A stretch of 9,824 nucleotides of DNA from Erythrobacter sp. UBA2510. GTDB taxonomy: Bacteria > Pseudomonadota > Alphaproteobacteria > Sphingomonadales > Sphingomonadaceae. The DNA is taken from the NCBI GenBank assembly GCA_002341345.1, contig DDNW01000133.1, forward strand, positions 6,177 to 16,000, written 5' to 3'. Shown piece after piece: positions 7,828 through 9,824 of the stretch. The notes beneath the pieces are model-generated. The model saw only the letters and a list, made by a program, of their open reading frames with translations. It was not told where the DNA came from and made no database searches. A program made the translations under genes and the position numbers. Numbering within the stretch: position 1 is the first letter of the stretch; every line of letters begins with the position of its first letter.

Positions 7828-7837
7828 CATCGGGAGC

Positions 7838-8509
7838 ATGATCGCCTTGCAACGCCTCTTCACCAAAACTGCCATTACCGGCGTCGCTGCGGCGCTGGCA
7901 CTTGGTGTGCCGGCAGCCCAGCTGGCCACTCCGGCACCTGCCTATGCCCAGTCGGGCGAGCAGGCGACGCTCGACCGCGCGACGAAAGCGCTGCGGGCGA
8001 TCACGACAATGCGCGCCGACTTCGTCCAGTCCGACCGCAACGGTCGTTCGGTCAAAGGCAAGTTGACGCTCAAGAATCCGGGCAAGATTCGGTTCGAATA
8101 TGGCGACGACACCAATATGCTGGTCGTCTCCAACGGCAGCATGCTGACGCTGGTCGATTACGACGTCCAGCAAGTCGAACGCTGGCCCATCGGCAATTCC
8201 CCGCTTGGTGCCCTGCTCGATCCCGCGCGCGACATCACGAAATACGGCAAGGCGCTCTCCACCGCGAGCAGCGCCGTGACCAGCATTGAGGTCAGCGATC
8301 CGAGCAAGCCCGAATATGGCGTCATCACGCTCATCTTCGTGAAGAATCCGTCGGCGCCCGGAGGCCTCGAACTGGCCAGCTGGGTTGCGCTCGATGCGCA
8401 GAACGTGCGCACTACGGTCCGCCTGACGAATCATCGTTATGGCATGGCCGTGCCGGACTCGACGTTCAGGTTCCGCGACCCGCGCAGAACCACCCGTCGC
8501 CCGGGGTAA
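7838..8509 (+). CDS. lolA: Outer-membrane lipoprotein carrier protein LolA
   Basis: A 223-residue periplasmic chaperone that takes lipoproteins from the LolCDE exporter and carries them to the outer membrane. A signal peptide is clear: basic start (MIALQRLFTK), hydrophobic core (about 11-24), and likely cleavage after PAYA (residue 37), leaving QSGEQATLD. The mature part shows LolA features: LRAITTMRADFVQSD (52-66), GKLTLKNPGKIRFEY (74-88), NMLVVSNGSMLTLVDYD (93-109) and a C-terminus ending FRFRDPRR (210-217), with the VPDSTFRF strand characteristic of the family. ATG 7838 is the only start in this frame after the rpmG stop (TAA 7757-7759, same frame) that precedes the signal peptide. GGGAG lies only one base before the ATG, too close for a normal SD. 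No terminator follows directly; the first good one is at 8687-8724. Confidence 0.93.
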   Translation: MIALQRLFTKTAITGVAAALALGVPAAQLATPAPAYAQSGEQATLDRATKALRAITTMRADFVQSDRNGRSVKGKLTLKNPGKIRFEYGDDTNMLVVSNGSMLTLVDYDVQQVERWPIGNSPLGALLDPARDITKYGKALSTASSAVTSIEVSDPSKPEYGVITLIFVKNPSAPGGLELASWVALDAQNVRTTVRLTNHRYGMAVPDSTFRFRDPRRTTRRPG

Positions 8510-8563
8510 ACGCCTCCACGGTTAACGGTTGTAGGTTTGCGACTAACGCCTGCCGGTTGTTCA

Positions 8564-8592
8564 TTGGCGGGCAAGGCTGTTCACCATATAAT
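8564..8592 (+). promoter_or_regulatory. Sigma-70-like promoter for the lolA-xth intergenic RNA
   Basis: TTGGCG (8564-8569) and a perfect TATAAT (8587-8592) are separated by exactly 17 bases. Transcription would start near 8599-8600, right where the first hairpin arm begins (8601). It is the best promoter match in the window and is not placed to serve xth, because a terminator lies in between. Confidence 0.7.
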
Positions 8593-8598
8593 GCATCA

Positions 8599-8724
8599 CA
8601 CAAGGCGGCACTTGACCGGGATTTCCCCCCTGTTGTTCCGGTCTCAAAAACGGGTCGCCTTGCACAGCGTGACGAACGCGAACGTAAACCCCCGTCCCTC
8701 TTGCCCCCGGGACGGGGGTTTTTT
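8599..8724 (+). ncRNA. Candidate small regulatory RNA of about 126 nt (possibly suhB/MmgR-like)
   Basis: The segment runs from the predicted start of the TATAAT promoter to a strong terminator and holds no credible ORF. CAAGGCG (8601-8607) pairs with CGCCTTG (8656-8662). Nested within, GACCGG (8614-8619) pairs with CCGGTC (8638-8643), exposing an 18-base loop containing TTTCCCCCCT (8622-8631). GCGT (8667-8670) and ACGC (8676-8679) may form a small third hairpin. The C-rich loop could pair with G-rich ribosome-binding sites, as in several alphaproteobacterial anti-SD sRNAs. From memory it resembles the conserved pyrimidine tract of the suhB/MmgR family (Rfam RF00519), but this is unverified. 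It lacks the 4.5S core (CCGGAAGG-type motif) and is short for 6S RNA. The main alternative is a long lolA 3' UTR. Confidence 0.6.
8687..8724 (+). terminator. Intrinsic terminator of the candidate sRNA (and possibly lolA)
   Basis: CCCCCGTCCC (8689-8698) pairs perfectly with GGGACGGGGG (8709-8718) around a 10-base loop, followed at once by six Ts (8719-8724). As upstream in front are available to extend the stem. The T tract is on the plus strand only, so the terminator points the same way as lolA and xth. Confidence 0.92.
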
Positions 8725-8794
8725 CTTGATTGAAGCGTCCTGTTGCAACGCGAAACTGCGGCAGCGCCCACTTCCCCTTGCCGCTAACCGGGCC

Positions 8795-8812
8795 CGCGCC
8801 TAAGCAGGCGCG
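8795..8812 (+). promoter_or_regulatory. Hairpin enclosing the xth ribosome-binding site
   Basis: CGCGCCT (8795-8801) and AGGCGCG (8806-8812) form a perfect 7-bp, mostly G-C stem with loop AAGC. The last paired base is directly before the xth ATG at 8813. The only SD-like bases (CAGG, 8805-8808) lie in the loop and 3' arm. It could lower xth translation, or act as a DNA dyad for a protein. Confidence 0.5.
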
Positions 8813-9604
8813 ATGCTCAAGATCGCCAGCTGGAATATCAATTCGGTGCGCCTGCGCTTGCCGATCGTCGAACGCTTCCTTGCCGAGAACGACATCGACA
8901 TCCTGTGCCTGCAGGAAATCAAGTGTCAGGAGCAGCAATTCCCGGCCAGGCGCTTTGCCGAGATCGGCTATCCGCACATCGCGGTGCACGGGCAGAAGGG
9001 CTATCATGGCGTCGCCACGGTCAGCCGGGTGCTGATCAACGACTTTTCCAGACACGACTGGCAGGACAATGGCGAAGCGCGCCATGTCGGGGTGGAGATA
9101 CCCGGCATCGGCCAAGGCATGATCCTGGAGAATGTCTATGTGCCCGCTGGCGGCGACATCCCCGACCGCGAGCAGAACGTGAAGTTCGGCCAGAAGCTCG
9201 ATTTTCTCGAACGCATGACCCGCTGGGCGGACAAGGTCGACCGGCCGACCATGATCGTTGGCGATTTCAACATCGCCCCGCTCGAATGCGACGTGTGGAA
9301 CCACAAGCAATTGCTCAAGGTCGTCAGCCATACGCCGGTCGAGGTGGAGCATCTGGGCCAGGCGCAGGAGGCGGGCAGATGGGTGGATGTCACGCGGGCC
9401 GATATTCCCCAGGGGCTGCTTTACAGCTGGTGGTCCTATCGCGCGAGGGACTGGGATGCCGCCGACAAGGGCCGCAGGCTCGATCACATCTGGGCCACGC
9501 CGGATATCTCGAACGCCGCGCATGGCTCGCGCATTCTGCGCGCGGCACGGGGCTGGGAAAAGCCCAGCGACCATGCGCCGGTCTTTGCGAGCTTCGATCT
9601 GTGA
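8813..9604 (+). CDS. xth: Exodeoxyribonuclease III
   Basis: A 263-residue exonuclease III: AP endonuclease and 3'-5' exonuclease of base-excision repair, with 3'-phosphatase activity known in the family. The fold's catalytic set is complete: SWNINSVR (6-13, Asn8), LQEIK (33-37, Glu35 as metal ligand), NVYVPAG (107-113, Tyr109), GDFNIAPLECDVW (150-162, Asp151 and Asn153), RRLDHIW (221-227, Asp224) and SDHAPV (252-257, Asp253 and His254). Length and motif spacing fit Xth rather than the larger eukaryotic APE1 branch. ATG 8813 is the only usable start; an in-frame TAA lies at 8801-8803 and the next Met is at residue 103. The SD is weak and inside a hairpin. It is separated from lolA by the candidate sRNA and its terminator, so it needs its own promoter, which I could not locate. 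Confidence 0.95.
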   Translation: MLKIASWNINSVRLRLPIVERFLAENDIDILCLQEIKCQEQQFPARRFAEIGYPHIAVHGQKGYHGVATVSRVLINDFSRHDWQDNGEARHVGVEIPGIGQGMILENVYVPAGGDIPDREQNVKFGQKLDFLERMTRWADKVDRPTMIVGDFNIAPLECDVWNHKQLLKVVSHTPVEVEHLGQAQEAGRWVDVTRADIPQGLLYSWWSYRARDWDAADKGRRLDHIWATPDISNAAHGSRILRAARGWEKPSDHAPVFASFDL

Positions 9605-9610
9605 CATTGG

Positions 9611-9644
9611 GTCTTGGGTTTTTCGCCCAAGGCGCACATATAAG
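9611..9644 (+). promoter_or_regulatory. Hairpin and candidate promoter between xth and the co-chaperone gene
   Basis: CTTGGG (9613-9618) pairs with CCCAAG (9626-9631), extended outward by a G-U and a G-C pair. Its five Ts are in the loop and none follow, so it is a poor terminator. TATAAG (9639-9644) is a good -10 match, 30 bases before the next ATG. The nearest -35 is TTGGGT (9614-9619) at a long 19-base spacing. Confidence 0.3.
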
Positions 9645-9674
9645 GGCAAACGCGCCTGAAACCCGAGGACGGAT

Positions 9675-9824
9675 ATGCTTGAACTTGGTGGAACCCCGAA
9701 TGCGGCCCCGGCCGGTGACCTGATCAAGGACAGCTCGGAAGCGACCTTCATGCAGGATGTCGTCGAGACCAGCAGGCAAGTGCCGGTCATCGTCGATTTC
9801 TGGGCGCCGTGGTGCGGCCCCTGC
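9675..9824 (+). CDS. Thioredoxin-fold protein, YbbN/CnoX-like co-chaperone (3' end outside window)
   Basis: Only the first 50 codons are present. The segment [20 protein letters not shown] (16-35) followed by [15 protein letters not shown] (36-50) is a thioredoxin domain with an intact CxxC active site (Cys47, Cys50). The roughly 15-residue extension before the LIKD strand, and the [10 protein letters not shown] helix, look more like alphaproteobacterial YbbN/CnoX proteins (thioredoxin plus TPR, protecting clients from oxidation and handing them to chaperones) than plain TrxA. The TPR part that would decide lies beyond the edge. ATG 9675 has a strong SD, GAGGA, five bases upstream. Thioredoxin fold is certain; the CnoX assignment is inference. 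Confidence 0.85.
   Translation, partial: MLELGGTPNAAPAGDLIKDSSEATFMQDVVETSRQVPVIVDFWAPWCGPC

Noticed and set aside
8517..8548. TTAAC motifs near the lolA stop and at 7825, considered as CtrA half-sites
   Set aside because: There is no TTAA-N7-TTAA pair, and single TTAAC matches are common by chance.
8573..8593. CTGTTCACC resembling part of bacterial 4.5S SRP RNA
   Set aside because: The diagnostic GGAAGG-type core and the matching strand are absent, and the bases overlap the TATAAT promoter.
8561..9790. 409-codon minus-strand open frame opposite xth
   Set aside because: It runs through xth, the sRNA terminator and the next gene start, with no domain signature. It is a shadow of the real genes.
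1..9824. Search for CRISPR arrays, tRNA genes, insertion sequences, toxin-antitoxin pairs and defence genes
   Set aside because: No regularly spaced repeats, cloverleaf, transposase, or recognisable defence or toxin protein was seen on either strand.

Overview
The window is GC-rich chromosomal DNA (GC not counted exactly). It is densely coded, with short intergenic gaps, and looks like an alphaproteobacterium, most likely a sphingomonad of the Erythrobacter/Altererythrobacter type. That placement is inference from protein flavour (fused PabB-PabC, the LolA C-terminus, a WCGPC co-chaperone of YbbN/CnoX type) and gene order, not from a database search. No mobile element, phage gene, CRISPR array, tRNA or rRNA is visible.

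Layout: (1) The 3' part of an M1-family aminopeptidase gene, already open at the left edge (1-1571). (2) A convergent gap with a large imperfect palindrome (1612-1681). (3) A minus-strand DUF853/YjgR-type HerA-like ATPase (1712-3250). (4) A divergent 104-bp gap with a near-perfect dyad (3310-3330). (5) A tightly coupled plus-strand cluster pabBC - class I aminotransferase - RluA-type pseudouridine synthase - arfB (3355-7404). Its genes overlap by 4, 4 and 1 bases, and it closes with an intrinsic terminator (7486-7524). (6) rpmG, encoding ribosomal protein L33 (7592-7759), then lolA (7838-8509). (7) An intergenic stretch of about 300 bases holding a strong candidate small RNA gene with a consensus-like promoter, a nested hairpin with a C-rich loop, and a textbook terminator (8564-8724). 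(8) xth, exonuclease III (8813-9604), whose start codon abuts a perfect 7-bp hairpin. (9) The first 50 codons of a thioredoxin-fold co-chaperone gene (9675 to the right edge).

Most genes are housekeeping: folate precursor synthesis (pabBC), amino-acid transamination, RNA modification, ribosome rescue and a ribosomal protein, envelope lipoprotein transport (lolA), base-excision repair (xth) and proteostasis (M1 peptidase, co-chaperone). I see no defence system, biosynthetic cluster or clearly new protein system. The parts that known genes do not explain are non-coding: the candidate sRNA between lolA and xth, the xth start-site hairpin, the dyad before pabBC, the repeats before lolA and the REP-like palindrome.
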